64,000 bases of DNA from Rhizorhabdus histidinilytica. Lineage in GTDB: Bacteria; Pseudomonadota; Alphaproteobacteria; Sphingomonadales; Sphingomonadaceae. The stretch's first letter is position 1. Every line of letters starts with the position of its first letter. This document shows positions 39,001 through 47,965 of the stretch, piece by piece. Location: NCBI RefSeq assembly GCF_900167915.1, contig NZ_FUYM01000004.1, positions 1 through 64,000 on the forward strand, read 5' to 3'. The position numbers and the translations under genes were made by a program. A model generated the notes under the pieces. It saw nothing but the letters and a program-made list of their open reading frames with translations. It was not told the origin of the DNA and did no database searches.

Positions 39001-39300
39001 ATGGTGACTGCCTATTACCCCGCGATCGTTGAACGGGCCGGCGCGGGATACAGTGTATTCTTCCCCGATCTCCCGGGCTGCACCTCCGCAGGCGCCACCC
39101 TGCAGGAAGCGGCGCGGGCGGCTGAGGCTGCGCTTAACGGCCATCTGATCTCGATCGTCGAAGCGGGCGAGGCACTGCCCGATCCGTCCGAGATGGACGA
39201 TCTTGAGCGTGATCCCGAGATCGACGAAGTGGCGCGTATCCTGGTGCGCGGCGAGTACCCCGGCCGGTCGGTAGACATCAACGTCACAACGGAAGAGTAA
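39001..39300 (+). pseudogene. hicB: HicB-type antitoxin, cut by an in-frame TAA
   Basis: 99 residues from MVTAYYPAIV, with AAGGAG upstream. The partial RNase H fold is clear: IVERAGAGYSVFFPDLPGCT, then SAGATLQEAARAAEAALNGH. The protein stops at VDINVTTEE. The same frame after the TAA (39298-39300) continues LVAAINHVSYNRSSSTIAAA, which is the expected ribbon-helix-helix DNA-binding part of HicB, so a single codon has removed it. No hicA toxin is found on either side. A second in-frame ATG at 38890 with its own AAGGAG would add 37 residues. The remnant could be inert or a decoy. Confidence 0.75.
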
Positions 39301-39427
39301 CTCGTCGCGGCGATCAATCACGTCTCGTACAACCGTTCGAGTTCCACCATCGCAGCGGCGCGCGGCGGCTACTCGGTTGTCAGTGCCATCAGGAGCAGAG
39401 GGAATCGAAATATTCGAGCGATGGCGG

Positions 39428-39613
39428 CTATAGCGCTTGCGCCTCACGGTGCTGCTGATCCGCCACCGCGGTAGCCTTGGTAAGCGCTTCATCGACCACA
39501 GCCTGATCGTCGGAGGATAGCCCCTCCTTCACGAGATCGATCAGCTTGAGAAATTCTGGGAAGCCGGTCCCGACCGCGTTGATCGCGGCAATGATGACGG
39601 CGATTGGCATCAT
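39428..39613 (-). CDS. Small phage protein at the end of the lysis cassette
   Basis: 61 residues. A hydrophobic N-terminus (PIAVIIAAINAVGTGF) is followed by an acidic helix (LVKEGLSSDDQAVVDEALTK). The function is unknown. Its ATG overlaps the lipoprotein stop by four bases, so it is the last of a tightly coupled lysis set. Confidence 0.6.
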   Translation of the reverse strand: MMPIAVIIAAINAVGTGFPEFLKLIDLVKEGLSSDDQAVVDEALTKATAVADQQHREAQAL

Positions 39614-39870
39614 TTGGTCTCCAGCGGCTTCAGGGCTTCGCGGAACTGCTCGATCGTGATGCGCCCCTCGCGGAAGGCGACGAGTGCGGCATAGGCTTTG
39701 TTATCGAGATCCTTGAATTTGCTCTTGTCGAGCGTACCGGCTTTGACGGCTGTCTCCCCAGCCTCACTGGCGGCCGTGTAGAGAGCATTGGCGCCTAGCA
39801 GGATCTGTCCGGTCTGCGTTGTGGTGCAGGCGACCAGAAGCAGCAGCGCTGGCAGGAATAGGCGTTTCAT
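39610..39870 (-). CDS. Phage lipoprotein, possible outer-membrane spanin
   Basis: 86 residues with a lipobox (ALLLLVAC). The mature part is helical and acidic/basic (ALYTAASEAGETAVKAGTLD ... IEQFREALKPLETK). Within a lysis cassette this suits an o-spanin-like role, although o-spanins are usually shorter and Pro-rich. ATGA overlaps join it to the genes on both sides. Confidence 0.55.
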   Translation of the reverse strand: MKRLFLPALLLLVACTTTQTGQILLGANALYTAASEAGETAVKAGTLDKSKFKDLDNKAYAALVAFREGRITIEQFREALKPLETK

Positions 39871-40103
39871 GGTTTGGGCTCCTGAGGGGGGTTCTGTGGG
39901 CCTTTGGGACGGAACGTGCCGATCACGCCGATAAGGCCGGTCGTGGCTGCTCCGATGAACGCCAGCGCGGCGATGACCTTGGCGAGTTGCTCGGAGGTTC
40001 CGTCGAAGCTCATGCAGATGATGACGGCGGCAATGGTCAGCAGCACGATCGCCAACAGAGTCGCGATATAGGCCAGCAGGGCTTCGCGGGCGTCCGTGGT
40101 CAC
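39867..40103 (-). CDS. Holin-like protein with two transmembrane helices
   Basis: 78 residues from a GTG at 40103 that overlaps the endolysin stop (GTGA). The helices are LLAYIATLLAIVLLTIAAVI and VIAALAFIGAATTGLIGVIG, followed by a charged Pro-rich C-terminus, the layout of class II holins. Its position next to the amidase supports this. No sequence family is recognised. Confidence 0.65.
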   Translation of the reverse strand: MTTDAREALLAYIATLLAIVLLTIAAVIICMSFDGTSEQLAKVIAALAFIGAATTGLIGVIGTFRPKGPQNPPQEPKP

Positions 40104-40528
40104 TCCCCCACTCCCTTCAGCCACGCCGCCACATCGAAGCTGGGGCACGCCTTGTTGACCTTGGGCCAATCGCGATGGCCGCGAATGACGATGCCGGGAT
40201 AGCGGCCCTTGTAGGTTCGGATCAGCGTCAGCAGCGACTTCTTCTGAGCGTCAGTGCGCGTGTCCTTCGGCGCCTTCATCGCCTTGTCCATGCCGCCGAC
40301 GTAGCAGATGCCGATGTTGCCGCTGTTGTGGCTGCCGACATGCGCGCCGAGTTGGTCATCGCGCAGCGTGCGATGCATCGAGCCGTCCAGTTCGATCACC
40401 CAATGATAGCTGGTCATGCCGAACTTCGCCTTGTCCCATGCCGTGATCTGCTCAGCAGAGACATGGCGGCCTTCCGGCGTCGCGGCGCAGTGAATAGTGA
40501 GATATTTGACGGGGCCTAGCGCGGTCAT
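40100..40528 (-). CDS. Endolysin, N-acetylmuramoyl-L-alanine amidase (T7-lysozyme type)
   Basis: 142 residues, a complete Amidase_2 domain without a wall-binding module. YLTIHCAATPEGRHVSAEQI holds the first Zn His, TLRDDQLGAHVGSHNSGNIG the second, and KVNKACPSFDVAAWLKG the Cys ligand; IRGHRDWP is also typical. The protein has no signal peptide, so it needs the holin for export. It cleaves the amide bond between MurNAc and L-Ala at host lysis. Confidence 0.93.
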   Translation of the reverse strand: MTALGPVKYLTIHCAATPEGRHVSAEQITAWDKAKFGMTSYHWVIELDGSMHRTLRDDQLGAHVGSHNSGNIGICYVGGMDKAMKAPKDTRTDAQKKSLLTLIRTYKGRYPGIVIRGHRDWPKVNKACPSFDVAAWLKGVGE

Positions 40529-40860
40529 GCGCCGCCCCCTTCCTGCCGGATGCGCTCGATCCGCTCCTCGGACAGCGCCGTCTGCATGGCCTGTCGCAGG
40601 TTGCCGGGGCCGTGGTAGAACAGCAGCGTTTCAAGCTGGAGCGTGCGCGCCTCGCAGCGATCGTTCTGCTCCTCCAGAGCCGCAATCCGCTTTTCGTAGG
40701 ACTTGTTGATCGGTCCGGTGACGAACGCCTTGATGAAAGCCCAGCACGCAGCACATCCGGCCGCGAATGCCAGCGCCAGGCTGCCACCCTGCGCGCCCAG
40801 ATAGTCGATTTCGGGCAACGCGGCCTCCGCTAGGTTTCCGGGGATGCTGGTGTTCATCAT
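40525..40860 (-). CDS. Phage membrane protein with coiled coil, upstream of endolysin
   Basis: 111 residues from MMNTSIPG. One transmembrane helix (GSLALAFAAGCAACWAFIKA) is followed by a coiled coil (YEKRIAALEEQNDRCEARTL). The topology fits an inner-membrane spanin or lysis regulator. The stop overlaps the endolysin start (ATGA). Confidence 0.6.
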   Translation of the reverse strand: MMNTSIPGNLAEAALPEIDYLGAQGGSLALAFAAGCAACWAFIKAFVTGPINKSYEKRIAALEEQNDRCEARTLQLETLLFYHGPGNLRQAMQTALSEERIERIRQEGGGA

Positions 40861-40868
40861 GGGAGGCG

Positions 40869-42812
40869 TCAGGGCGCGAAGGGGCAGGACGTGACGGTCC
40901 ATGCCAACCCGTCGCCGGATCGGACGTGAAACAGCGTTGGATACGTCATTCCAGAGACATTCAGCGGGGTATTAACGGCTCCACCGTTGATCGTGCCGCC
41001 GGTCGGAGGATTGAAGGTGTATGTCCCGGTAGGGTTCAGGTTTGGTCCCGTTCCCTCCGCCATGATGAACATCGATCCATAGCCGAAGAGGCGGTTCAGG
41101 TTCTTATCCATGGAAAGGCTCAACGTCTGCGAATTGCGCGAGATGTTGTAGAAGGACATCGGCGCTGGCGTGGGAGTGGCCGTGATGCCCGAAGCTCCCA
41201 ACCCGAAGGGAAAGTCATGCGAGGGTGAGAACCCGGCCAGTCTCACACCGTTCAACACTGTGGCGTTGACCGCGAAGTTGTTCGACCCGTCACGGGGCGC
41301 GAACTGCAAGCATTTCGAATATTCGATCACCCGAGCCGATCCAAAGTTGAAACCGCACTCGTCGGTGGTCAGCTTGACGATATCGAAGCTGTTGCCTTCA
41401 TAATAGGACAGCGCGCACTGGCCGCCCCTCGATCCCGACGTGATCGAATTGCCAAGGACGAAGCCAACGCCGTTGCTCTGTAGGACCGCATTGTCGACGG
41501 AGGTCATGTACAGCGAGCGGTTGTAGATGCCGATGGCGCACTGAATAGCATCCAGAGTGCCAACGTAGATGCAACTCCCGTCACCTCCTTGCGCGTAGAA
41601 ACCTCCCCCTACGAGGAGTTCCAGGTTGGCGGGGAAGGTTACGGTGCTGTCGATCCACGGATATACCGTGATGATGCTATTGACCGGGTCGGTGGCCGTG
41701 ATGAAGTAGAGACCGCCGCCGATAATGCACATGCTGATACCGGGCTCAATATAGCTGGGAACGGTATCGACCGTGAGTGCGGTACGCTGGCCAATGCTGC
41801 TCTGACTTCCGGTGTTCGATGCGGAGCTGATCGAAAGGTTGACGCCGGTAGTGCTCCGGGTGCCACACCAGCGCGTGCTCACAAAGCCGAACTTGTTGAG
41901 GGAGGTGGTCCCCGTATTTTTAACACCATAGTACTTCGTGTACTGGACGTAGATCATCTCAGCATTGAGACGGGAGCAGTTATTGATCAGTACCCCGACG
42001 CCGTTCGTACGCGTCGACCAGGTCGAACCGCCTCCGCCCCAGACCGCCAGCGACCCCGTGATGTTGCCGAAATTCCAGTTGCTGAAGAGGATGATCTCGT
42101 CCTCTGCCGTGAAGGCGGCATTGATCCGGGCCTGACAGTTGATCACGGGGGAGGCATTGGCGGTCCCGATGAAGGAGATTTTCGACGTGACCTTGAAGAC
42201 GCCCTCCATGACAGGGATCTTCGTATTGTTGCTCATGACGTAATCGGCAAACCGCTGAAGGGCCACCGTATCATCAACTACGCCATCACCGACCGCGCCG
42301 AAGTCATAGGGCGTCACGCGCTCGCGCATCTTGTCCTGGGACGTGCGCGCCACAGCGCCGGTGCCCGACTGGATGAAGCCGACGATAGCCGAACCGACCG
42401 ACGACATGAGGTAGGAGATAAACCCGGCAACGGTCGTCCATTTCGAACCGCTGGAGCCGTCGTCGGAGCCCACAAGGGACGCGCCAGTAGGCTCGCTGAA
42501 CGCAGCTACATCTTCTGCCACCTCTTTGAGCTGCGCCGAACCGATGAGTATCCATCGCCCTGCCGCTCCGGGCGCGGTGTCGTTCGGCTTGATGATCGTG
42601 GCACCATCATCGGCCGCGACCAAGCCGTCATTCCATGCGAATACGCCACCCCCGCCATCGCCTGCCGCGGAACCGCCGTCGACGACGTAGTTGTCGCCAT
42701 CGGCAAGGTCGATCGAGGCCAAGGCGCGCAGATCGGCAATCGTCTCGATCGAAGGGAAGTTCTGAAACGGATAGCCGGGCAGATTGATCGTGATCGCAGG
42801 TACAAGTGCCAT
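40869..42812 (-). CDS. Tailspike protein with pectate-lyase-like beta-helix
   Basis: 647 residues. The N-terminus (IETIADLRALASIDLADGDN ... GGGVFAWND) is the head-binding or adaptor part. VTPYDFGAVGDGVVDDTVAL at about residue 165 starts the right-handed parallel beta-helix (Pectate_lyase_3), which continues with Asn/Gly-rich turns to the C-terminal beta domain. Such spikes recognise and often hydrolyse surface polysaccharide and set the host range. It is the last structural gene and has its own upstream element at 42840-42875. Confidence 0.85.
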   Translation of the reverse strand: MALVPAITINLPGYPFQNFPSIETIADLRALASIDLADGDNYVVDGGSAAGDGGGGVFAWNDGLVAADDGATIIKPNDTAPGAAGRWILIGSAQLKEVAEDVAAFSEPTGASLVGSDDGSSGSKWTTVAGFISYLMSSVGSAIVGFIQSGTGAVARTSQDKMRERVTPYDFGAVGDGVVDDTVALQRFADYVMSNNTKIPVMEGVFKVTSKISFIGTANASPVINCQARINAAFTAEDEIILFSNWNFGNITGSLAVWGGGGSTWSTRTNGVGVLINNCSRLNAEMIYVQYTKYYGVKNTGTTSLNKFGFVSTRWCGTRSTTGVNLSISSASNTGSQSSIGQRTALTVDTVPSYIEPGISMCIIGGGLYFITATDPVNSIITVYPWIDSTVTFPANLELLVGGGFYAQGGDGSCIYVGTLDAIQCAIGIYNRSLYMTSVDNAVLQSNGVGFVLGNSITSGSRGGQCALSYYEGNSFDIVKLTTDECGFNFGSARVIEYSKCLQFAPRDGSNNFAVNATVLNGVRLAGFSPSHDFPFGLGASGITATPTPAPMSFYNISRNSQTLSLSMDKNLNRLFGYGSMFIMAEGTGPNLNPTGTYTFNPPTGGTINGGAVNTPLNVSGMTYPTLFHVRSGDGLAWTVTSCPFAP

Positions 42813-42839
42813 GCCGAAATCCCCTGATAGATCGGGGCA

Positions 42840-42875
42840 GATTTATCATGGGGCCCGGATCGACTTGCTTTAGAG
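42840..42875 (-). promoter_or_regulatory. Phage two-box element, copy C (before tailspike)
   Basis: On the coding strand: CTAAAGCAAG (42873-42864), 14 bp, ATGATAAATC (42849-42840). It is identical in both boxes to the copy at 54834 and lies 28 bp before the tailspike start. Confidence 0.75.
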
Positions 42876-43034
42876 CCGGGCGAACGTCATGCTGCGCGCA
42901 TGGTCTTTGAACAGGGATCGCCGCTGTGGATCGCGGCATCATCGGCCTGCGGGGCGGCCGGGCGAATGATGTTCCTCGCATGGTATAAGCGCGGAGAGCC
43001 CAAGCGCCGGATACGTCGCGCACGGCGACGTGAG

Positions 43035-44684
43035 CTAGTTTCGAATATTGCTTATCGTTGTGGGCGCGCTTGCGGTCGCTACTGGCGCGCCAAGCTGCAA
43101 TAGATCCGACACGTAATTCGCAGTCGGCCCTTGCCGGCCGGTCAATCCCCAACGGATCGCACGCTGGCTGAGCGGCACATAGGCCAAGGACCCCGCCCCC
43201 AGCGCTCCGAGCGTGCCAAGTGCGGCCGGCGCGCCGCCTACAGCCCCCGTGCCAAGCGCCCCGAGAAAAGCGAGGCTGTTGACGGCCGTGCTTCCGCCAC
43301 CTCCAACCGTCGAGGGCATGACCTGCGCCGCTGCTGCGGACAAATCCTGGTCAAGAGCCTGGCCCCGCGCCGACTGACGCTTGCGGACGGATCTATCCGA
43401 TTGACGTGTGGCCGTCTTATATTGGCCGGGCGTGAAAACGCCCTCATCGGTGCCCGCCGCTGCCCTTTCAACGCGAACGAGACTGGCATAGCCGCGATCG
43501 ATGTCCCGAAGGCGTGTCGCATAGGCGGGGTTCTCACGCCGGGCCAGCGCATGGAGCTGGGCGCGATACTGATCAGCGACATCGCCGAGGCGTCGCAGAT
43601 AGGGATCGTCGGATATCCTATAGCCGGCTGCGAGATCGCCAAGGCGCTCGCTGGTGTCCCGCAGCGTGCGACCTGAGAACTGATTGCCCTGCTGGCTGAA
43701 TGCTTGTGTCAGCTCGTTGTTTATGGCGTCCAGGCGCCCTTGGTATTCAGGCGGAAGCCCTTGGACAGCGCGCTGCTCGATCGACTGGATGCGACCGGAA
43801 AATCCTCGATCGATTGTGCCGCTTAGGCGGGGGAGCACATCATTATAGGCGGCGCGGAGCCGATCGCCAGCGTAAGCCACGGCGTCGTGACCGACATCCA
43901 CGGTGCGGGGTAATTCTTCTCCGATCGGGCCGAGCGCCCTGTTGGTGGCAGCACGGTTCAGCCCCTCATTCGCACGCGCTCGCGCACCTCGGATCGCGTT
44001 GCCGACGACCGGGAGATTGGCAACGCTGTCCTCGATCGTCTTTGCCGATCGACCGACGATACCGCCCTGCCCTACAATCTGCCCTGGGGTGAGAGGAACG
44101 CCTGCATCGATCAGGGTTTGCACTTGTGGGGAAAGCCGAGGGCTGACCGCCCCTGAAATCCCTCGTACAAGGCGGTCGCCAACGTAGCTGCCGGCCGCGC
44201 CAAGCGCCATGTCCGTGGCAACGCCGGCCACATCATGCCGATCGGACAGGAGCGCCCCACCGGCTGCCCCCTGCACCAATGCGCCACCAGGGATCGCAAA
44301 GGTCGGGATCGTGTTTCCGACGAACTCTCCGAGTCCGTTGCTCGGCAACCCCGCGGTCATTTCCTGAAACGCCGGCGGCGCATCCTGACCGAAAGCGCCG
44401 GCCAGATAGTCGGCTGCCCGATCCAAAGGCTTCGCGGTGCCACGCACGACACCGCCGAGCGTGTCGACGCTCTGCTGTCCGATCTGCTTGCGGGTGCCAT
44501 CTGCGTTGAACTCCCATGTCTCACCAGCCGGCAGCGATTGGGCCTGAGGAGAGGTAGAAGCGGGAAGCTCGACGGTCTCGATCGGCGTGGCGTATCGCTC
44601 CCAGGGCTGCCCGCCACCTACCGTCCGCGGTGGCGCGGGCGCCGGGTCAGATTGGGCGCCGTATTTCTCCCAAGGCCCAGCCAT
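43035..44684 (-). CDS. Phage ejection (internal virion) protein
   Basis: 549 residues from MAGPWEKYGA. The start (MAGPWEKYG ... GGQPWERYA, repeated) is a pattern of internal virion proteins in short-tailed phages. Then come Gly/Ala-rich membrane-active segments (FAIPGGALVQGAAGGALL), a helical middle (RRLGDVADQYRAQLHAL), and a hydrophobic C-terminus (FLGALGTGAVGGAPAALGTL). It is coupled to the preceding gene by TAATG. It probably enters the cell with the DNA to form the envelope channel. Confidence 0.7.
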   Translation of the reverse strand: MAGPWEKYGAQSDPAPAPPRTVGGGQPWERYATPIETVELPASTSPQAQSLPAGETWEFNADGTRKQIGQQSVDTLGGVVRGTAKPLDRAADYLAGAFGQDAPPAFQEMTAGLPSNGLGEFVGNTIPTFAIPGGALVQGAAGGALLSDRHDVAGVATDMALGAAGSYVGDRLVRGISGAVSPRLSPQVQTLIDAGVPLTPGQIVGQGGIVGRSAKTIEDSVANLPVVGNAIRGARARANEGLNRAATNRALGPIGEELPRTVDVGHDAVAYAGDRLRAAYNDVLPRLSGTIDRGFSGRIQSIEQRAVQGLPPEYQGRLDAINNELTQAFSQQGNQFSGRTLRDTSERLGDLAAGYRISDDPYLRRLGDVADQYRAQLHALARRENPAYATRLRDIDRGYASLVRVERAAAGTDEGVFTPGQYKTATRQSDRSVRKRQSARGQALDQDLSAAAAQVMPSTVGGGGSTAVNSLAFLGALGTGAVGGAPAALGTLGALGAGSLAYVPLSQRAIRWGLTGRQGPTANYVSDLLQLGAPVATASAPTTISNIRN

Positions 44685-46267
44685 TACCGGACCTTTTCCC
44701 AACGATTGGGATCGGCCGGATTTCCACCCTTGAAGCGATAGCCTCCTTCGACATCGCCGGCTTTCGGCTGACGGGGTGCAGCGGGTGCGCTGGGAGCGCT
44801 GCCACCCAGCATCTCCGCATAACCGAGCCGCGTTTCCCGGATGAGGTCGCGCATCTGAGCCAAGGCCTCGCGCCGGCCCTCGGGTGTTTGCGTTCTGTTC
44901 GGCAAAGTGGCCTCGGACAGGCGGGATTCGTAGTCCGACATCGCGCCCTCACCGGGAACGCGGGTGAGCTGGCGGATCAATGGTGCAAGGCCAGCCACAG
45001 CGGTATCGAACTTGTCGCTTGCGGCATTGATGGCGCCGGGAAGCCGCCCGGCAAACCACCCCGTGTTTCCGTCCTTCTCCGCTGCCGCCATCGCGGCTTC
45101 GACGCGACGCAACTGATTGTCAATCGCCTGGAGGCTTGTCAGCTTCGTGCGCGCGAGACCTGCCTGCTGCTTGGTAAGCTGGCCTTGCGACCTATCCTGG
45201 CCCCCGATCGCGGTCACCTGACCATCAGGGCTACGCTGGTACTTGATGTTCGGATCCAGCCCCAGCTCCGCATTTTCTTGCGGTGTCAGAACCGTGTACC
45301 GCGGCTTTGGATCACCCCGCGCGATGATGCGCGATCCGCCGGCCGCCTGACGCGACGGCTCGACATGCACGTGATTTCCTTCGTTGATCACGTCGAAGCC
45401 GGGGCCGAACTGCTGCTTCAACTCCGCATGGAACCGCGCCATTGGCACACCGGGCGGTGGTTGGAGATCACGCGCCTGATCGGTCAGGTGATAGCTTCCC
45501 GGCACGCCACCAACTTCGCGATTGCGTTCGGGTGTGCGCCCACGCCCACTGACGATCGTGCCTGGAACGAAATCCAGTGCCGCCATCTCGATATCTTGCC
45601 CCGTAGGCAGGCCGCCGGGAGCCGAAGCCCCCGGAGCCGCAGATGCTGGATCACCTCCTCCCGGTTGATATTCGATGACGGTTTGGCCATCGCCCACCGT
45701 TACCGGGCGAGGCGCAAAGGGCGTGCTGTGAAGGACCTGGCCGGTGCGGGGGTCGAGAACATCGGTTCCCGGGCCCGCGATGATCGGCTTGTTCGCCTGC
45801 GTCTGCGCGGTCAGAAGGCCAATCTGTTCCTTGACCGAAGAAGCGGCTCCGACATAGCCGTCCAGGGCATTGTCACTGAGGTCTCTGGCGGCGGCCTCCA
45901 ACTCCTCCATGGAGAAGCCTCGCGCACGAAGTGCAGGAACCGCAGCCCGAAATGCGGCGAGCCGCTGATCGGCCGGCTTCTGGCGCAGGCTGTATGCCGT
46001 TGCGCCCATGACATCCGCCTGGTCGAGCGCCTGCTTGCGCTGATCATCGGAAAGCTGCCCGATCGAGGTCGCCATGTCGTAGTTGCCGGTCTCGATCGCC
46101 GTGGTGCGTGCGCCAGTCGTATCGCCCGCGCCGAGCTGCTCGGACGCCCTTTGCCGTCCCGCCTGCTTCTGCTGCTGCATGCGGCTTTCGCGCCCCAGGG
46201 CGAACGCCTGGAGCGTGTCGAGGTAGCCGTTGCCCTGAGGCTGCGCGAGACCGAAGTTGATGGCCAT
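44684..46267 (-). CDS. Phage ejection protein with M15-like peptidase domain
   Basis: 527 residues from MAINFGLAQPQG, coupled to its neighbours by TAATG on both sides. Residues about 255-310 hold an M15/VanY-type zinc peptidase: RNREVGGVPGSYHLTDQARD supplies His and Asp, and FDVINEGNHVHVEPS the final His. The domain probably opens the peptidoglycan stem peptides during DNA entry. The flanking regions are helical and low in complexity (MQQQKQAGRQRASEQ; QQAGLARTKLTSLQAIDNQL). Confidence 0.75.
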   Translation of the reverse strand: MAINFGLAQPQGNGYLDTLQAFALGRESRMQQQKQAGRQRASEQLGAGDTTGARTTAIETGNYDMATSIGQLSDDQRKQALDQADVMGATAYSLRQKPADQRLAAFRAAVPALRARGFSMEELEAAARDLSDNALDGYVGAASSVKEQIGLLTAQTQANKPIIAGPGTDVLDPRTGQVLHSTPFAPRPVTVGDGQTVIEYQPGGGDPASAAPGASAPGGLPTGQDIEMAALDFVPGTIVSGRGRTPERNREVGGVPGSYHLTDQARDLQPPPGVPMARFHAELKQQFGPGFDVINEGNHVHVEPSRQAAGGSRIIARGDPKPRYTVLTPQENAELGLDPNIKYQRSPDGQVTAIGGQDRSQGQLTKQQAGLARTKLTSLQAIDNQLRRVEAAMAAAEKDGNTGWFAGRLPGAINAASDKFDTAVAGLAPLIRQLTRVPGEGAMSDYESRLSEATLPNRTQTPEGRREALAQMRDLIRETRLGYAEMLGGSAPSAPAAPRQPKAGDVEGGYRFKGGNPADPNRWEKVR

Positions 46268-47025
46268 TACGCCGTATTCCCGTAGCCGTTCCAAACAACC
46301 CCGGCCCCGTTGGGCGTGATCCAGCCTCCGCCATAACCTGGGGACGCTCCAGGAGGTGGCAATGCCGGCAGGCCACTGGGAGAGGTGCCCCCATAGCTCG
46401 ACCCGAGTGCATAGGCGCCAGCGTTCAAGAGCCCCTGAAGTCCTTGGCCCAATGCATTGCCGCCGATGATCGCCGCGTTGCCCGAGGCGTCCGCGCCTGC
46501 CTGGATCGCCTGATTGATGCTGTTTGTGGAGTTGGTACCGACGCCGGCCACCAATCCGCGAGCCTGTCCGCCCCGGTTGGCCACGTCCGTCAACTGGCCG
46601 AGATAGCCGGTGAGACTCCGGTTCGCGAGTGAGGCCCCGCGATCCTGGAGCGCCTTGTAGGCCGCACCGCTGTCGCCCATGCCGCCCGCGTAGGCGTTGG
46701 CACGAACGGCTTTCAGGCCCTCATTGACGATATCCTGATAGCCGGACGAGTCTCGGAACTGCGCGAGCGCTGCGGCCGACTTCGCCGGATCGCCGCCAAT
46801 GTTGAGCAGCCCCGCAATAGTATTATCGGCGTCCGTCCCGAGCTCGATCGTCGGAGCGTTGAGGTTGTATTGATAGTCGCGATTGCGCTCGGTGGCTGCG
46901 ATTTGATCCTGCACGGCCTGACGCTGGATCTTCGCGGCCTTCTTGGCGCCTTTGCCGCCCATCAAGCCGCCGAAGACGCTGCCTACAGCGGAAAGGGCGC
47001 CGGCTGCCACTATAGGCGCAACCAT
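46267..47025 (-). CDS. Phage internal virion / DNA transfer protein
   Basis: 252 residues. The N-terminus is a hydrophobic, Gly-rich helix (MVAPIVAAGALSAVGSVFGG), then a basic helix (KGAKKAAKIQRQAVQDQIAA), and the C-terminus is Gly/Ser/Pro-rich. This layout is common to P22 gp7-like and related transfer proteins. It is the first of three ejection genes. Its ATG follows the previous stop after one base. Confidence 0.65.
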   Translation of the reverse strand: MVAPIVAAGALSAVGSVFGGLMGGKGAKKAAKIQRQAVQDQIAATERNRDYQYNLNAPTIELGTDADNTIAGLLNIGGDPAKSAAALAQFRDSSGYQDIVNEGLKAVRANAYAGGMGDSGAAYKALQDRGASLANRSLTGYLGQLTDVANRGGQARGLVAGVGTNSTNSINQAIQAGADASGNAAIIGGNALGQGLQGLLNAGAYALGSSYGGTSPSGLPALPPPGASPGYGGGWITPNGAGVVWNGYGNTA

Positions 47026-47026
47026 C

Positions 47027-47443
47027 TCAGCGCTCCACCTTGAAGAGTTCGCAGGGACCCGAAATATGATGCTCGCGGATGCCGTAGGACGTGCCGCCGA
47101 GCTGACGGTTCAGCCACCGCGCGGCCTTATTGGCAATCGGCGTCTGCCCCCAAATGGTTCGCGCCCCTTCCTGTTCGAACATCCAGTCGATCATGCGGCG
47201 AAACTCCGCGATACACCGGCGCCCGCGGCAAGATGGAAGCGACAGATAGTGCATCTGCCAGATGCCCGGCCCACTCCATTCGAAGATGGCGCCGGCATCT
47301 TCACCATTGCAAAGCAGGGCGTAGTCGTTTGGCAGCGCGGCCAGCTCATCGAAATAAACCTCCACGCCGCCCGGTCCGAAGTACGGCTTCACTTCGGGAT
47401 GGTTCGCGATCCTGTTGAGCACGGATGGATCGTATGTCCGCAT
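47027..47443 (-). CDS. GNAT-fold phage protein, virion-region
   Basis: 138 residues. PNDYALLCNGEDAGAIFEWS, HYLSLPSCRGRRCIAEFRRM and TPIANKAARWLNRQLGGTSY suggest a degenerate acetyltransferase fold like that of T7 gp13 and related internal proteins. The acetyl-CoA loop (RGRRC) is reduced. It begins a new transcription unit, with the two-box element directly upstream. Confidence 0.6.
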   Translation of the reverse strand: MRTYDPSVLNRIANHPEVKPYFGPGGVEVYFDELAALPNDYALLCNGEDAGAIFEWSGPGIWQMHYLSLPSCRGRRCIAEFRRMIDWMFEQEGARTIWGQTPIANKAARWLNRQLGGTSYGIREHHISGPCELFKVER

Positions 47444-47449
47444 CGCGCG

Positions 47450-47485
47450 GACTTATCATGAAGGGAGGTCGAGCTTGCTTTAGAC
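47450..47485 (-). promoter_or_regulatory. Phage two-box element, copy B
   Basis: On the coding strand: CTAAAGCAAG (47483-47474), 14 bp, ATGATAAGTC (47459-47450). The first box includes the TAA stop of the preceding gene, and the second ends 7 bp before the next ATG. Confidence 0.75.
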
Positions 47486-47965
47486 CGGGAAAGCCCCGTT
47501 CAGGATCAGATCGTCTATCACGGCCTTCAGGGCACGCGAGTTTGCCTGGAGCGCATCGGCCAGTGCCTGGACCTCGGCCTGCGTCGGAGGATTGCTGATC
47601 GTGGGCGCGGTATAGGTCGTAAACCCGCCACGATCAGCAGTCCCCGTAGGAGCATCCCAGTTAGGTCCCACACCCTTGGCCACGGCGTTGTTGGCGGTGG
47701 CCTGCGCCGCTGCCGCTGCGGCGAGGCCCGCAATGGCATCTGCCTGTGCGGCAATTGCGGAATCCTGTGCGGCATCGGCGGCGGCTTGGGCCGCTGCTGT
47801 CGCCTCGATATTCTCATTGATGGCCGTGACCGCCGCTTTGATGTTCTTATTGTTCTGATTGGTCAGCGTGACGAAGAATCCGACCGGACGGCCGCTCATG
47901 TCGACGATCGGGACCGCCTGTTGGATATCGGCAAGGTTTAACGGCGCGAGGTCCATTATTGCCAC
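47480..47965 (-). CDS. Alanine-rich coiled-coil phage protein (tail region)
   Basis: 161 residues from MAIMDLAPLN; an ATG at 47956 is the alternative. An N-terminal globular part (AVPIVDMSGRPVGFFVTLTN) leads into a long Ala-rich heptad segment (TAAAQAAADAAQDSAIAAQA) and a C-terminal helix. It is likely a trimeric tail needle or spike adaptor. It overlaps the gp10-like gene by 10 bases. Confidence 0.55.
   Translation of the reverse strand: MAIMDLAPLNLADIQQAVPIVDMSGRPVGFFVTLTNQNNKNIKAAVTAINENIEATAAAQAAADAAQDSAIAAQADAIAGLAAAAAAQATANNAVAKGVGPNWDAPTGTADRGGFTTYTAPTISNPPTQAEVQALADALQANSRALKAVIDDLILNGAFPV

Noticed and set aside
41589-42827. 412-codon plus-strand frame over the tailspike gene
   Set aside because: It has no protein-like pattern; the opposite strand encodes a clear beta-helix tailspike.
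42900-43103. 67-codon plus-strand frame between tailspike and ejection protein
   Set aside because: Arg-rich composition, no ribosome site, and it partly overlaps the ejection-protein gene; not convincing.
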